Source: Hyphomonas sp. (GTDB lineage Bacteria > Pseudomonadota > Alphaproteobacteria > Caulobacterales > Hyphomonadaceae). Taken from it: a stretch of DNA of 64,000 bases. Positions 17,502 to 26,902 of the stretch are shown one piece after another (within the stretch, counting starts at the first letter, position 1; every line of letters begins with the position of its first letter). A program made the position numbers and the translations under genes. Under the pieces are notes generated by a model. It was given only the letters and a program-made list of their open reading frames with translations. It was not told the origin of the DNA and did not search any database. The DNA is taken from positions 1,054,001-1,118,000 of the forward strand of contig NZ_CP051230.1 of assembly GCF_017792385.1 (NCBI RefSeq), written 5' to 3'.

Positions 17502-18329
17502 CTAGTCGCGCAGCAATTCATTGACACCGGTCTTGGACCGGGTCTGGGCGTCGACCGTCTTGACGATCACAGCGCAGGCGAGGCTTGGGCCCCCATTCTT
17601 GTCGGGCAGTGTGCCCGGTACGACCACAGAGTAAGGCGGCACCTTGCCATAGGTGACCTCGCCGGTCTGGCGGTTCACGATCTTGGTCGACTGGGTAATG
17701 AAAACACCCATCGCAATCACCGAGCCTTCGCCGACCACAACGCCCTCGACCACTTCGGAACGGGCGCCGATGAAGCAATTGTCCTCAATGATCGTCGGAT
17801 TGGCCTGCAAGGGTTCGAGCACACCGCCAATGCCCGTGCCGGCCGAGATGTGACAGTTCGCGCCAACTTGGGCGCAGGAGCCGACCGAAGCCCAGGTGTC
17901 GATCATCGTGCCTTCACCGACATAGGCACCGATATTGACATAGGACGGCATCAGGACAGCGTTTCTGGCAATGTATGCGCCCCGACGGACAGCGGCAGGC
18001 GGCACGGCCCGGAACCCGGCTGCTTCAAAATCCGAACTGCCCCACCCTTGAAACTTGGAAGGCACCTTGTCCCACCAGTTCCCGCCGCCCGGCACGCCGG
18101 AAATCATGCCGTTGGCGTTCAGGCGGAAAGAGAGCAGCACGGCTTTCTTCAACCATTGGTGCACTTCCCAGGTCCCGTCGCCATTCGGGCTGGCCACGCG
18201 CGCTTCCCCGGAATCGAGCAGGTCAATGGCGGCCTCGACCGCTTCGCGCACTTCGCCCCGCGTTTCGGTGGTCAGCGTATCGCGCGTCTCCCACGCCTGT
18301 TCAATCGCATTGGCAAGGGCTTCAGTCAT
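17502..18329 (-). CDS. dapD: Tetrahydrodipicolinate N-succinyltransferase
   Basis: DapD transfers succinyl from succinyl-CoA to tetrahydrodipicolinate in lysine and meso-diaminopimelate synthesis. The 275-residue protein has the N-terminal helical domain, a left-handed beta-helix of hexapeptide repeats (VLMPSYVNIGAYVGEGTMID, SCAQVGANCHIS, IIEDNCFIGARSEVVEGVVV), and the C-terminal TRSKTGVNELLRD. The start at 18329 sits eight bases inside the upstream nucleotidase gene. It is the last gene of the long rpmH-to-dapD run. Confidence 0.97.
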   Translation of the reverse strand: MTEALANAIEQAWETRDTLTTETRGEVREAVEAAIDLLDSGEARVASPNGDGTWEVHQWLKKAVLLSFRLNANGMISGVPGGGNWWDKVPSKFQGWGSSDFEAAGFRAVPPAAVRRGAYIARNAVLMPSYVNIGAYVGEGTMIDTWASVGSCAQVGANCHISAGTGIGGVLEPLQANPTIIEDNCFIGARSEVVEGVVVGEGSVIAMGVFITQSTKIVNRQTGEVTYGKVPPYSVVVPGTLPDKNGGPSLACAVIVKTVDAQTRSKTGVNELLRD

Positions 18330-19095
18330 CGGTGTCTCCGGGGGCAGGTTTCGGCAGGGTTTCAAGCGCGGCCTCCAGAAAGGCCGCAAGGTCGCCCGTC
18401 ACATAGTCGATGTGGTCCGGCCCGTCATCCCCCAACAGGTCCTGCAGGTTTGCGGGGCGGGCCTCGACCGGTTCATGGCTCCAATCCTTCTCGGAATGGA
18501 CCAGCACCGTGGTGAACCCCATCTCCTTGGCCGGCAGAAGGTTGCGCGCAAGATCTTCGAAGAAAATGGCCTGGCCAGGACGGACCGCATGCAGGTCGCA
18601 GAAGCGGTCATAGGAGACCTTGTGCGGCTTTGGCGTGTAGTCGGCATCCTCGATGCCGAAACTGCCATGGAACAGGTCTTCCAGCTGCATTTTCTCGACC
18701 ACTCGTTCCGCGTGGCGGCGCGACCCGTTCGTGTAGACGAATTTCCGGCCCGGCAGGGCACGGATCGCCTCGCGCAGGACAGGCAGGTCTGGCAGCGGGG
18801 ACAGGTCGATGTCGTGTACATGATGCAGGAAGTCTGCCGGATCGATCTGATGAACCTGCATCAGGCCGGACAGTGTCGTTCCATAGGTGGCATAATAATC
18901 CTTCTGAACCTTGCGTGCTTCGACAGGATGCAGGTCCAGAACGCGGGACACGAACTCGGTCATCCGCACATCGATCTGGGCAAACAGGTCGCATTCGGCC
19001 GGGTAAAGCGTGTTGTCGAGATCGAACACCCAATCGGTCAGATGACCGAACTTTCCGAATGGCGCGAGATGGATTCCCGCCCTGTTGTCGGTCAT
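18322..19095 (-). CDS. HAD-family pyrimidine 5'-nucleotidase
   Basis: A 257-residue HAD hydrolase. Motif I is WVFDLDNTLYPAECDLF (Asp25 and Asp27), the motif II threonine/serine is in FVYTNGSRRHAERV, and motif IV is AIFFEDLARNLLPAKEMG. This DLDNTLYP form with the four-helix cap is typical of the pyrimidine 5'-nucleotidase (PYN/Sdt1-like) branch. It lies in the argB-dapD run and overlaps both neighbours by a few bases. Gene-pair conservation with dapD or argB in relatives is a recollection, not proof of function. Confidence 0.9.
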   Translation of the reverse strand: MTDNRAGIHLAPFGKFGHLTDWVFDLDNTLYPAECDLFAQIDVRMTEFVSRVLDLHPVEARKVQKDYYATYGTTLSGLMQVHQIDPADFLHHVHDIDLSPLPDLPVLREAIRALPGRKFVYTNGSRRHAERVVEKMQLEDLFHGSFGIEDADYTPKPHKVSYDRFCDLHAVRPGQAIFFEDLARNLLPAKEMGFTTVLVHSEKDWSHEPVEARPANLQDLLGDDGPDHIDYVTGDLAAFLEAALETLPKPAPGDTDD

Positions 19096-20126
19096 TGGCC
19101 GCCCGCCTTGGCGAAATCCCGCTCAAAGAACTCAAACACGAGCCGCTGGTCCACCGGTTCCGGTGCGGCCGCGAACAGCGCTGTGCGATAGGCAGAGGCC
19201 TCGCAATCGTCCCGGCCCACAATGGCGAATTTGGCGCGGCCAACGCAGAACGGGTCGGACGCCTTGGACAGGGTACGGATCCGCGTGCCGTCCTCCATTT
19301 CGCCATAGACATAGTGCTCGGTGCCGCGCAGCGCCTTGTCGATCACGCGCGCGCAGCCACCGGCTTCCAGCATCCACCAGCCCCGGCTCTCCCAGCCTTC
19401 CGTCCCCCGCCGGCCGATCGCGCTCCAGATCCGCTTGTCGGTGCGGTTGCACAGGGTGAACCCGACAGTCCGGCCCGTCTCCTTGGCCACTTGTTCCAGA
19501 AAGTCGATCAGATCGGCGTCAGACGTGGAATCCGGAAGATTGTTGTCTTCCAGAAACTTGCCGATGGCGGCCCGGGTCTTGTAGCCGATCCGGCCGTCAA
19601 TCGCGCCGGACACAACACCCGCTTCCTCCAGCAGGCGCTGGATGCCGGCAGCCTGCGCCGTGGCGCGGTCATAATTCTCGATCTCGGTAAAGGTCGTCGT
19701 CCAGCGCGAGCGGCTCTTGATCTCGACGGGACGGAAGCCGCGCGCCTCCAAACCCATGGCCGTGCAGTTCGGAGGGCTTTCGAGCGAGAATCCGCCCGTC
19801 GGGTCCACACACAATTCACGGGCCCCGCCCCATTCGCGCAACCCGCCACGATGCGCCGTGGATGTACGGCCATAGATGTAGTGGTATTTGGGGTCGAGCG
19901 GCGCACGCACGGCGACCTGACAGGCGCCGGGCTGCAGCTTGATCCAGCCATCCACAGTGACCGAACCGCCGACCGGGCGTCCGATGGCGGACTCGATTAT
20001 GTAGCTGGTCTCGTTGCACAGTTTCCAGCCATCGCCGGATGCGCCCTGAGCCTGCGCAAGAGACGGAATTGCGGCCATCGCTGCGAGGGTCAGAAGGCCT
20101 TTAAGAAATAAGCGTACCTGCGCCAT
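19092..20126 (-). CDS. Secreted protein with two DUF1036 domains
   Basis: A protein of about 344 residues with a signal peptide (LTLAAMAAIPSLAQAQ). It has two DUF1036 units, GWKLCNETSYIIESAIGRPVGG near 30 and GFTLCNRTDKRIWSAIGRRG near 210, each continuing to WIKLQPGACQ or WWMLEAGGCAR and a YHYIYGR or EHYVYGE motif. Between them lies a helical segment like a peptidoglycan-binding unit (GIQRLLEEAGVVSGAIDGRI). It is probably periplasmic and binds or senses cell-wall parts (inference). The ATG at 20126 overlaps argB by 26 bases. Confidence 0.88.
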   Translation of the reverse strand: MAQVRLFLKGLLTLAAMAAIPSLAQAQGASGDGWKLCNETSYIIESAIGRPVGGSVTVDGWIKLQPGACQVAVRAPLDPKYHYIYGRTSTAHRGGLREWGGARELCVDPTGGFSLESPPNCTAMGLEARGFRPVEIKSRSRWTTTFTEIENYDRATAQAAGIQRLLEEAGVVSGAIDGRIGYKTRAAIGKFLEDNNLPDSTSDADLIDFLEQVAKETGRTVGFTLCNRTDKRIWSAIGRRGTEGWESRGWWMLEAGGCARVIDKALRGTEHYVYGEMEDGTRIRTLSKASDPFCVGRAKFAIVGRDDCEASAYRTALFAAAPEPVDQRLVFEFFERDFAKAGGQ

Positions 20127-20997
20127 GTTCTGTAAATAGCTCCATGAGCAGGGCGTGCGGTGCACGCCCATCGAGGATCACTGCCGCCCCGACGCCATGT
20201 TTTACGGATTGGGCTGCGGTTTCAAGCTTCGGTATCATGCCACCTGCAGCTGTCCCGTCCGCAATCAGGCCCGGAATATCGTCGACCTTGATCTCCCGGA
20301 TCAGGGTTTTCTGCTTGTCCAGCACACCGGCAACATCCGTCAGAAGGAACAGACGGCTGGCGCCCAGCGCTGCCGCCAGGGCGCCAGCAGATGTGTCGGC
20401 ATTGACATTGTAGCGGTGCCCGTCGGCTCCGACCCCCACCGGCGCAACGACCGGGATCAGTTGGGAATCGGCCTTCAGCAAGGCGTCCAGCACGCTCGTG
20501 TCCACCGCGCTCGGCTCGCCGACAAAGCCGAGATCCAGAACCTGTTCGATATGGCTGTCCGGATCGCGTTCCGTCTTCTTGGCCTTTTCGGCCTGGATGA
20601 GGTTGCCGTCCGATCCGGACAGGCCCACGGCCTTGCCGCCAGCCTGGTTGATGGCGCGCACGATGGATTTGTTGATCGGACCAGACAGCACCATTTCCAC
20701 AACTTCCATTGTGGCTTCATCGGTGACGCGCAAGCCGCCCTTGAATTCCGACACGATGCCCAGCCGATCCAGCAGCTTGCCGATCTGTGGCCCGCCGCCG
20801 TGCACGATCACAACATTGATCCCGAGAGTCTTCAGCAAGACGACATCGCGCGCAAAGATTGCCGCCAGGCGCTCATCCACCATGGCATGGCCGCCATATT
20901 TCACGACAATCGTCTTGCCGGCGTAGCGCTGGATGTAAGGCAGCGCCTCGGAGAGAGTGCGCGCGGTGAATTGCGCGTCGGAGATCTGGTCTGTCAT
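20101..20997 (-). CDS. argB: Acetylglutamate kinase
   Basis: ArgB phosphorylates N-acetylglutamate in the second step of arginine synthesis. The 298-residue protein has IVVKYGGHAM at the nucleotide site, VIVHGGGPQIG, the long central NAG-binding region and the C-terminal ELFTEHGAGTLIS. The long N-terminal helix before the first strand is that of arginine-sensitive hexameric enzymes, so feedback control by arginine is likely. It lies between the GNAT gene and the DUF1036 gene in the long minus-strand run. Confidence 0.97.
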   Translation of the reverse strand: MTDQISDAQFTARTLSEALPYIQRYAGKTIVVKYGGHAMVDERLAAIFARDVVLLKTLGINVVIVHGGGPQIGKLLDRLGIVSEFKGGLRVTDEATMEVVEMVLSGPINKSIVRAINQAGGKAVGLSGSDGNLIQAEKAKKTERDPDSHIEQVLDLGFVGEPSAVDTSVLDALLKADSQLIPVVAPVGVGADGHRYNVNADTSAGALAAALGASRLFLLTDVAGVLDKQKTLIREIKVDDIPGLIADGTAAGGMIPKLETAAQSVKHGVGAAVILDGRAPHALLMELFTEHGAGTLIS

Positions 20998-21042
20998 GCG
21001 CGCCCCCTTAGCGCGGTTTGACGTCAGGACAAACTGCGAATC

Positions 21043-21504
21043 CTATAGCGGGCGATGCATGAAGACGCTGTTCGGGTCGAGCGCATAATCGCCGAACGGC
21101 CCGCAATACCGGAAGCCATAGGATTCATAGATCCGGCGCGCCGGCAAGAAGCCGACCATGGACCCGGTTTCCAGATACAGGGCCGAGTAGTTCCGCCGCC
21201 CGGCTTCCATCATGATGTGCTCCAGCATCCGGCGGCCATACCCCTGTCCGCGAAGGTCCGACTTCGTATGCATGGATTTCACTTCGCCGGTGCCATCCGA
21301 CAGATCCTTCAAGGCCCCACAGCCAACCAGGCTCCGGTCATCCCACATCGACCACACGGTCACGTCCGGAGACCGCAAGCCTTCCGCCGGCAGGAAGTGG
21401 CAGCTTCCGGGCGGTGACAGGGACAGCATCAGATCCGCATGAACCTGTAACAGGGCCAGCATGTCCGGGCTGGAAACATCATCCACCTTGATCTCGATCG
21501 GCAT
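21043..21504 (-). CDS. GNAT family N-acetyltransferase
   Basis: A 153-residue GNAT protein. The acetyl-CoA-binding motif A is SDLRGQGYGRRMLEHIMMEAGRRN, preceded by strand EVKSMHTK and followed by YSALYLETGS and RRIYESYGFRYCGPFGDY. The acceptor is unknown. The pattern, with ...GDYALDPNSVFMHRPL at the end, resembles the PsePSY-type putative acetyltransferases. It sits between engB and argB on the same strand, with 45-56-base gaps, so it is probably part of the same transcript. Confidence 0.92.
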   Translation of the reverse strand: MPIEIKVDDVSSPDMLALLQVHADLMLSLSPPGSCHFLPAEGLRSPDVTVWSMWDDRSLVGCGALKDLSDGTGEVKSMHTKSDLRGQGYGRRMLEHIMMEAGRRNYSALYLETGSMVGFLPARRIYESYGFRYCGPFGDYALDPNSVFMHRPL

Positions 21505-21560
21505 AGGGTCATGCGCTCCAAAAAATTCATCCGGCGCGCATGTAATCCCAATTCGATTAA

Positions 21561-22202
21561 CTATTCCAGACTGGCAATCTCGGCCCGCAATTCAGCGATG
21601 CCCCACCCCTTTTCAGACGATGTCTGGCGCACGACCGGATGCGCCGCGCCGCGCTTCTTCAGCCTGTCGGCGATCTTTCCGGCCAGTATGTCGACCTCAG
21701 CCTTCTTCATCTTGTCGACCTTGGTGAGCACGACCTGATAGGTGACCGCAGCCTTGTCGAGCATGGTCATGACTTCCTCGTCGGTGTCCATCAGTCCGCG
21801 CCGTGCATCGACCAGCAGGAACACACGACGCAGCGAGGGACGCCCACGCAGATAGGACCGGGTCAGCCGCATCCAGCCTTCGGCCTGTGTCCGGCTGACC
21901 TTAGCATAGCCAAAACCCGGCAGGTCCACGAGGTACATGCGGCCTTCGCCAAGATCGAAATAGTTCAGTTCTCGCGTACGTCCGGGCTCTGCGGACGACC
22001 GTGCCAGTTTAGCCCGGTTGGTCAGTGCGTTGATCAGCGAGGACTTGCCGACATTCGACCGCCCGGCAAAGCAGACTTCCGACCGGTCGGACGGCGGCAG
22101 GCCCTTCAGGTCCACCACGCCTTTGACGAACTCGACCGGGCCGGCAAACAGGATGCGGCCAGCTTCGAGCGCCTCTTCACTGAAGCCGCCATCCATATCC
22201 AT
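21561..22202 (-). CDS. engB: Ribosome biogenesis GTPase EngB/YsxC
   Basis: EngB is a small essential GTPase that assists large ribosomal subunit assembly. The 213-residue protein has the P-loop GRSNVGKSSL (residues 47-56), the effector threonine region EPGRTRELNYF, the G3 motif DLPGFGYAK, and the G4 motif TKVDK. It lies four bases downstream of yidC, so the genes are co-transcribed. This neighbour pairing is typical of alphaproteobacteria. Confidence 0.97.
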   Translation of the reverse strand: MDMDGGFSEEALEAGRILFAGPVEFVKGVVDLKGLPPSDRSEVCFAGRSNVGKSSLINALTNRAKLARSSAEPGRTRELNYFDLGEGRMYLVDLPGFGYAKVSRTQAEGWMRLTRSYLRGRPSLRRVFLLVDARRGLMDTDEEVMTMLDKAAVTYQVVLTKVDKMKKAEVDILAGKIADRLKKRGAAHPVVRQTSSEKGWGIAELRAEIASLE

Positions 22203-22206
22203 CCCG

Positions 22207-24033
22207 CTAATCCGTCGCTTTCGCCTTGCCGCCGAACAGCCGTTTCACGAACTTGCCGATCTCGGTCTCGACGCCATTCCGGCGCATGATGAAGTATTGC
22301 TGCGCGAAGGACAGGATGTTCGACCACACCCAGTACATCACGAGGCCGGCCGCAAATCCGCCGAAGACAAACATGAAAACCAGCGGCATGGCCTGGATGA
22401 TGCGGCGCTGGGTCGGGTCCGGCGGCGGCGGGCTCAGCGTCTGGATCGCTGCCATGGTCACGCCATACAGGATCGGCAGAATGCCGATACCAATAATAAT
22501 GCCGAGGATCGGGATGGATTTGATGTCCGCCGCCGACCAGAACGGGATAAGGCCGAACAGGTTGCCAATTGCGGTTGGGTCGGGCGCCGAAAGGTCCTTC
22601 AGGAAGCCGAAGGAGGCGTGACGCATCTCGATGGTCACGTAGAGCGTCTTGTAGAGCGCATAGAAAATCGGAATCGTGAACAGGATCGGCAGGCAGCCGC
22701 CGACGGGGTTGGCGCCCTCCTGCTTGTAGAGTTTCATGATCTCCTGCTGCTGGCGTTGCGGATCGGCCTTGAAGCGCTCGCGGATCTCCTGCATCGGCTC
22801 CTGCAGCTTCTTCATCTTTGCCATCGATTTGTAGCTCTGATTGTAGAGCGGCACGAGCGGCAGCTTGACGAGGACCGTGAACGCCAGGATCGCCCAGCCG
22901 AACGACCCCACAATACCGGACAGCCATTCCAGCGCATAGAAGAAGGGCTTGGTCAGGAAGAAGGCCCAGCCCCAGTCGATCGCATCCACCATACGCGGAA
23001 CGCCGAGATCATTTTGATAGTGTTGCAGCACTTCAAACCGTTTTGCGCCAGCATAGAGGCTGTTGGAAACCGTCTGGCTTTCACCCGGCGCAAGCGTGAC
23101 CGGAGCGGACTCGGTGCGCACTTCCAGAGGCCCGCCGCGCGACAATTTGCGCTTGTCGACAAGGCCGGCAAAGAACGCGTCCTGCTGTGGCACCAGCGCG
23201 CCCAGCCAGTACATGTCGGACAGGCCCCACCAGCCGCCCTGATTTGACGGGAACGTGCCCTCACTGGTCTCGCCCTTGATATCCTTCAACTGGAACAGCG
23301 GCTTGTATTTCTTCAGGCGCAACTCGCCATCAACGACCCCCATCAGGCCCATATGCGCGAGGCTGCCTTTGGACGACGAACCGGGGTCCGTCGTTTCAAG
23401 GAATTCCTTATAGTCGCCATGACGCTCGATCGAACCGATGGCGCGCACTTCGCGAGACTCTCCGGAATTGTTCGTCACCGTATCGGTGAAGGTGAACAGG
23501 TAATCCTCATCAACGGAGATTTCGCGGTCGATGACCAGGCCTTCGGACTCGAGGCGCAGAATGAGCGGGTTGCCGGGCGTCAGTTGCCCTTCCCCGACCT
23601 GCGTCCAGTTCGAATTGCGGCCGGCGACGAGTTTCGAGCCATCGGCCCAGTACCAGGTTGCAAAATAGCCGAACTCGGAATTCTCAGGACGGAACAGGCG
23701 CACTTCCTGTTTCTTGTCGACGGTCAGGTAATGCTTCTTCAGGCTGAGATCGTCGATCCGCGAACCCGCCAGACGGATCGAACCATCGACGGACGCCGCA
23801 TCGAAGGGAACGCGCGCATCAACCTGAAGCGCTTCCTGCACCGGCTTGATTTCGGCGATCGCGGGCGCATCGGATGTCACCGTCGGTCCCGTCTGCTGTT
23901 CGGCCTCGCGAACGGCCTGATTGGCTTCAAACTCTTCCTGCGCTGGCTTCATGATGAAGGCCTGATAGGCGAATACGAAGGCAATCATGGCGACCATGGC
24001 GATCAGAAAATTGCGCTGGTCTTCTTTTTCCAT
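22207..24033 (-). CDS. yidC: Membrane protein insertase YidC
   Basis: YidC inserts and folds inner-membrane proteins, alone or with SecYEG. The 608-residue length with a large periplasmic P1 domain is typical of Gram-negative bacteria. The N-terminal anchor is NFLIAMVAMIAFVFAYQAF. The conserved core includes FGWAILAFTVLVKLPLVPLYNQSYKSMAKMKKLQ and the helices PVGGCLPILFTIPIFYALY. The ATG at 24033 follows the usual MEKEDQRN pattern. It lies between rnpA and engB. Confidence 0.97.
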   Translation of the reverse strand: MEKEDQRNFLIAMVAMIAFVFAYQAFIMKPAQEEFEANQAVREAEQQTGPTVTSDAPAIAEIKPVQEALQVDARVPFDAASVDGSIRLAGSRIDDLSLKKHYLTVDKKQEVRLFRPENSEFGYFATWYWADGSKLVAGRNSNWTQVGEGQLTPGNPLILRLESEGLVIDREISVDEDYLFTFTDTVTNNSGESREVRAIGSIERHGDYKEFLETTDPGSSSKGSLAHMGLMGVVDGELRLKKYKPLFQLKDIKGETSEGTFPSNQGGWWGLSDMYWLGALVPQQDAFFAGLVDKRKLSRGGPLEVRTESAPVTLAPGESQTVSNSLYAGAKRFEVLQHYQNDLGVPRMVDAIDWGWAFFLTKPFFYALEWLSGIVGSFGWAILAFTVLVKLPLVPLYNQSYKSMAKMKKLQEPMQEIRERFKADPQRQQQEIMKLYKQEGANPVGGCLPILFTIPIFYALYKTLYVTIEMRHASFGFLKDLSAPDPTAIGNLFGLIPFWSAADIKSIPILGIIIGIGILPILYGVTMAAIQTLSPPPPDPTQRRIIQAMPLVFMFVFGGFAAGLVMYWVWSNILSFAQQYFIMRRNGVETEIGKFVKRLFGGKAKATD

Positions 24034-24086
24034 CTGTCGGGATCCCGGCAATCTAGTCAGCGCGCCGGTCTCGGCGGCAGGTGGGG

Positions 24087-24455
24087 TTAATCAGCGGCGA
24101 GGCTTATCAGCGCGCTTTCCATATCGTCAAGCAAACGCGGCCACGCAATGTCAGCGGTTTCCATACGGGCTATGAACACATAATCCCAGCCCGGTTTGCC
24201 CAGCTGCGGCAAGAGAACACGCGCTGCCTCCCGCAGGCGCCGCTTGGCCCGATTACGCGTCACCGCATTGCCAATCTTTTTGGTCGCCGTGAAGCCGGCA
24301 CCGACATGCGCGCCCGGGGCGTCACCCTTGCGCCGGCGGGCCTGCACCAGCAATGCCTTGCGCTTCTCGGTCCTGCCATGGCGGACAAAAACGAATTGAG
24401 GCCGTACGCGCAGGCGTACGACCTCAATTTCGGACCTGGATGTCTCGCGCGTCAT
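24087..24455 (-). CDS. rnpA: Ribonuclease P protein component
   Basis: RnpA is the protein cofactor of RNase P, which removes tRNA 5' leaders. The 122-residue protein starts MTRETSRSEIEVVRLR and has the RNR motif, here KIGNAVTRNRAKRRLREAAR, and the pattern GFTATKKIG. The preceding frame to 24557 overlaps rpmH and is rejected. No separate yidD-type gene lies between it and yidC. Confidence 0.95.
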   Translation of the reverse strand: MTRETSRSEIEVVRLRVRPQFVFVRHGRTEKRKALLVQARRRKGDAPGAHVGAGFTATKKIGNAVTRNRAKRRLREAARVLLPQLGKPGWDYVFIARMETADIAWPRLLDDMESALISLAAD

Positions 24456-24498
24456 GGCCCTTGCCGCCTCCGACAGAGACAGCCCCTGGCCTGCCGCC

Positions 24499-24633
24499 TT
24501 AGGCGGACAGCGTCTTGCGGCCCTTGGCGCGGCGACGTGCCAGCACCTTGCGGCCATTCTTGGTCGACATGCGCTCGCGAAAACCGTGCGTACGCTTGCG
24601 GCGAAGATTGCTGGGCTGGAATGTGCGTTTCAT
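24499..24633 (-). CDS. rpmH: 50S ribosomal protein L34
   Basis: The 44-residue protein reads MKRTFQPSNLRRKRTHGFRE and ends KVLARRRAKGRKTLSA, the standard L34 sequence, one of the smallest ribosomal proteins. It is the first gene of the rpmH-rnpA-yidC run, so its promoter is expected in the 190-base divergent gap to its right (24634-24823). The longer frame from 24687 adds an unrelated N-terminus and is rejected. Confidence 0.97.
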   Translation of the reverse strand: MKRTFQPSNLRRKRTHGFRERMSTKNGRKVLARRRAKGRKTLSA

Positions 24634-24823
24634 GTGTCTGCTCTGAAAGCTAAGAATCTCGGAAAGAGGGGCCAATACAGGCAGCACCGCCCCGAAGTCA
24701 AGCCGGAGGGGCAGCCGAAACCGAATATATGTGACTCATTCGGCGCTGCACTCTTTACAATCCCGCCCGGCTTTGTGAACCCTGCGCCGGGCGGCGGGGA
24801 ACAGACCATACCAGAGAGGTGTC

Positions 24824-26011
24824 ATGCGGCTTCCACGCTTCCTTCTTCCCTGCCTTCTCGTCCTGTCCGGACTGCTGCTCCCGGCCTTTTCCCAGACCAT
24901 TGATTATGCGCGCCTCGATGCCCGGCTCAACCGGCTGGCCGCAGATGAGGACATTGTCGGCCTGTCGGTGGCCGTGATCGACCGCGGCGAGATCGCCTTC
25001 GCCAGGGGATATGGCGTGACGGAACTGGGAGGAGAGCCCGTCACCGACGAGACCGTCTTCCGCTGGGCCTCCCTGTCAAAAGGCGTCGCGGCCACCGAAG
25101 TCGCGATCCTGGCCACTGAAGCCCGGCTGAACCTGTCCGACCCGGTCTCGAAATATGCGACCACGTTGCGCCTGCCGAACGGCGGTGAAGCGCATGCGAC
25201 ACTCGAGGATGTCCTGTCGCACCGGCTGGGCATTCTGCCGAATGCCTATGATACACGACTGGAAGACGGCTGGGATCCTGCCAAAATCCGCACCAGCCTG
25301 CGCTCACTGAAGGCCATCTGTCCGGTGGGCGACTGCCACACCTATCAGAATGTTGCCTATGACAGCATCGCCGAAGTGATCGAGGAGGTGACCCAATCGC
25401 GCTACGCGGACGCGGTGGAGCATTCCGTGTTCAAGCCGATCGGCATGGTAACAGCCAGCATCGGCCGGGCGGGGCTCGAAAACGCGTCATCCTGGGCGCG
25501 ACCGCACACCAAACGGAGCCGGGACGCCGGCCCGCCCCGCAAGAAGATCGTCAATGACGACTATTATCGCGTGCCCGCCGCCGGCGGCGTAAACGGCTCG
25601 ATCCGGGACCTCGCCCTCTATGCCCGCGCCCATATGGGTCTTGTGCCGGACGTGCTGAGCGATACCGCGCTCGAAATGCTTCAGGCCCCCCGCGTCTATA
25701 CGCGCCGGGAACAGGCTGGCATGTCCCGGCGCTATCGCGGCACCGTGCGGGACGCCCGCTATGCACTTGGCTGGCGTGTCTACAAATATGGCGAACCCGG
25801 CTATCGCGTGGTCGGCCATCGCGGCGCCGTGGAGGGGTATCGGTCCTACATCCTGTTCGATCCGGAGCGCGACACAGGCGTGGTCATTCTCTGGAATTCG
25901 AGTTCCCGCCGCCCGAACGGCATCGGATTCGAGGTCATGGACATGGCCTACAATCTGCCGTTCCGGGACTGGATGGAACTGGATGGACAGGCCAGCGCGG
26001 GCAGTCGCTGA
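24824..26011 (+). CDS. Serine hydrolase of the beta-lactamase/AmpC fold
   Basis: A 395-residue protein with a signal peptide (LLVLSGLLLPAFSQ). The serine beta-lactamase-like fold follows: the nucleophile is in FRWASLSKGVAAT (S-x-x-K) and the second motif is YQNVAYD (Y-x-N). A third motif HRGAVEGYRS occupies the usual H/K-x-G place. Such proteins are carboxypeptidases, esterases or lactamases, so resistance cannot be claimed. It is divergent from rpmH. Confidence 0.92.
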   Translation: MRLPRFLLPCLLVLSGLLLPAFSQTIDYARLDARLNRLAADEDIVGLSVAVIDRGEIAFARGYGVTELGGEPVTDETVFRWASLSKGVAATEVAILATEARLNLSDPVSKYATTLRLPNGGEAHATLEDVLSHRLGILPNAYDTRLEDGWDPAKIRTSLRSLKAICPVGDCHTYQNVAYDSIAEVIEEVTQSRYADAVEHSVFKPIGMVTASIGRAGLENASSWARPHTKRSRDAGPPRKKIVNDDYYRVPAAGGVNGSIRDLALYARAHMGLVPDVLSDTALEMLQAPRVYTRREQAGMSRRYRGTVRDARYALGWRVYKYGEPGYRVVGHRGAVEGYRSYILFDPERDTGVVILWNSSSRRPNGIGFEVMDMAYNLPFRDWMELDGQASAGSR

Positions 26012-26122
26012 CGCCCGGATCACGCGCCTGTCAGCGACGCGCACGCAGACGTGACGGGATTTCCGGGCATGACCGGACTATGTGGGTGTTCCAGACTACC
26101 CTGCCCACAGGACCGACCCGCC

Positions 26123-26902
26123 ATGCCCCGCCTCCTTGCCACCAGATGCCTGTTGGCCGCGCTCGCCGCCAGCTTCCTGATTGCCCTGCCCGGCACGGCC
26201 GAAACCGACGCTGTATGGTCCCGTCTGCTCGCCACGCATGTCCATGAGAGCGCAGACGGTGTGAACCGCGTTGATTATGCCGGGCTGGCGGCCAGCGCGC
26301 AGGATCGCGCCGCGCTTGACGCCTATATCAACAGCTTCGCCGCGCGAGACCTTTCAGGCAGCGGCGACGTCGAGTTCGCGGCCTGGGCCAATCTCTACAA
26401 TGCGGTCACGATACGCCATATCCTGTCACGCTACCCCATCGATTCCATCCGGGACGGCTATCTCTTTGGCGGACCCTGGAAACAGGTCACGGTCATGGCC
26501 GGCGGGCAGGAAGTCAGTCTGGATGCGATCGAGCATGATATCCTGCGCCCCCGCTTCCGGGATCCGCGCGTCCATTATGCCGTCAATTGTGCCTCTCATG
26601 GCTGCCCGAACCTGATGCGCCGCGCCTGGGCCGCCGACACACTGGATGCCGACCTGGACGCGGCTGCCCGCGCCTACATCAACCATCCCCGGGGCGTGCG
26701 GGCCACCTCCAGGGGACTGACGGTTTCCTCCATCTACAAATGGTTCCAGGCTGACTTCGGGGGATCAAGGCAGGGCGTCGTCGCCCATTTGCTTGACCAT
26801 GCAGAACCCGACCTTGCCGAGAAAATTCGCGCCACACCGAGAATCCGCGGCTATGACTACGACTGGTCGCTCAACGACACCCGGACGGACCCTGCCCAAT
26901 GA
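26123..26902 (+). CDS. Secreted DUF547 protein
   Basis: A protein of about 259 residues with a signal peptide (LLAALAASFLIALPGTAE) and the DUF547 domain: RVDYAGLAAS, FAAWANLYNAVTIRHI, VHYAVNCASHGCPNLMRRAW and the CASHGCP motif with two cysteines. The Cys-His pattern has been likened to papain-like enzymes, but activity is unproven. Its stop overlaps the TVP38 start as ATGA. The ATG at 26123 is chosen because it begins the signal sequence. Confidence 0.9.
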   Translation: MPRLLATRCLLAALAASFLIALPGTAETDAVWSRLLATHVHESADGVNRVDYAGLAASAQDRAALDAYINSFAARDLSGSGDVEFAAWANLYNAVTIRHILSRYPIDSIRDGYLFGGPWKQVTVMAGGQEVSLDAIEHDILRPRFRDPRVHYAVNCASHGCPNLMRRAWAADTLDADLDAAARAYINHPRGVRATSRGLTVSSIYKWFQADFGGSRQGVVAHLLDHAEPDLAEKIRATPRIRGYDYDWSLNDTRTDPAQ

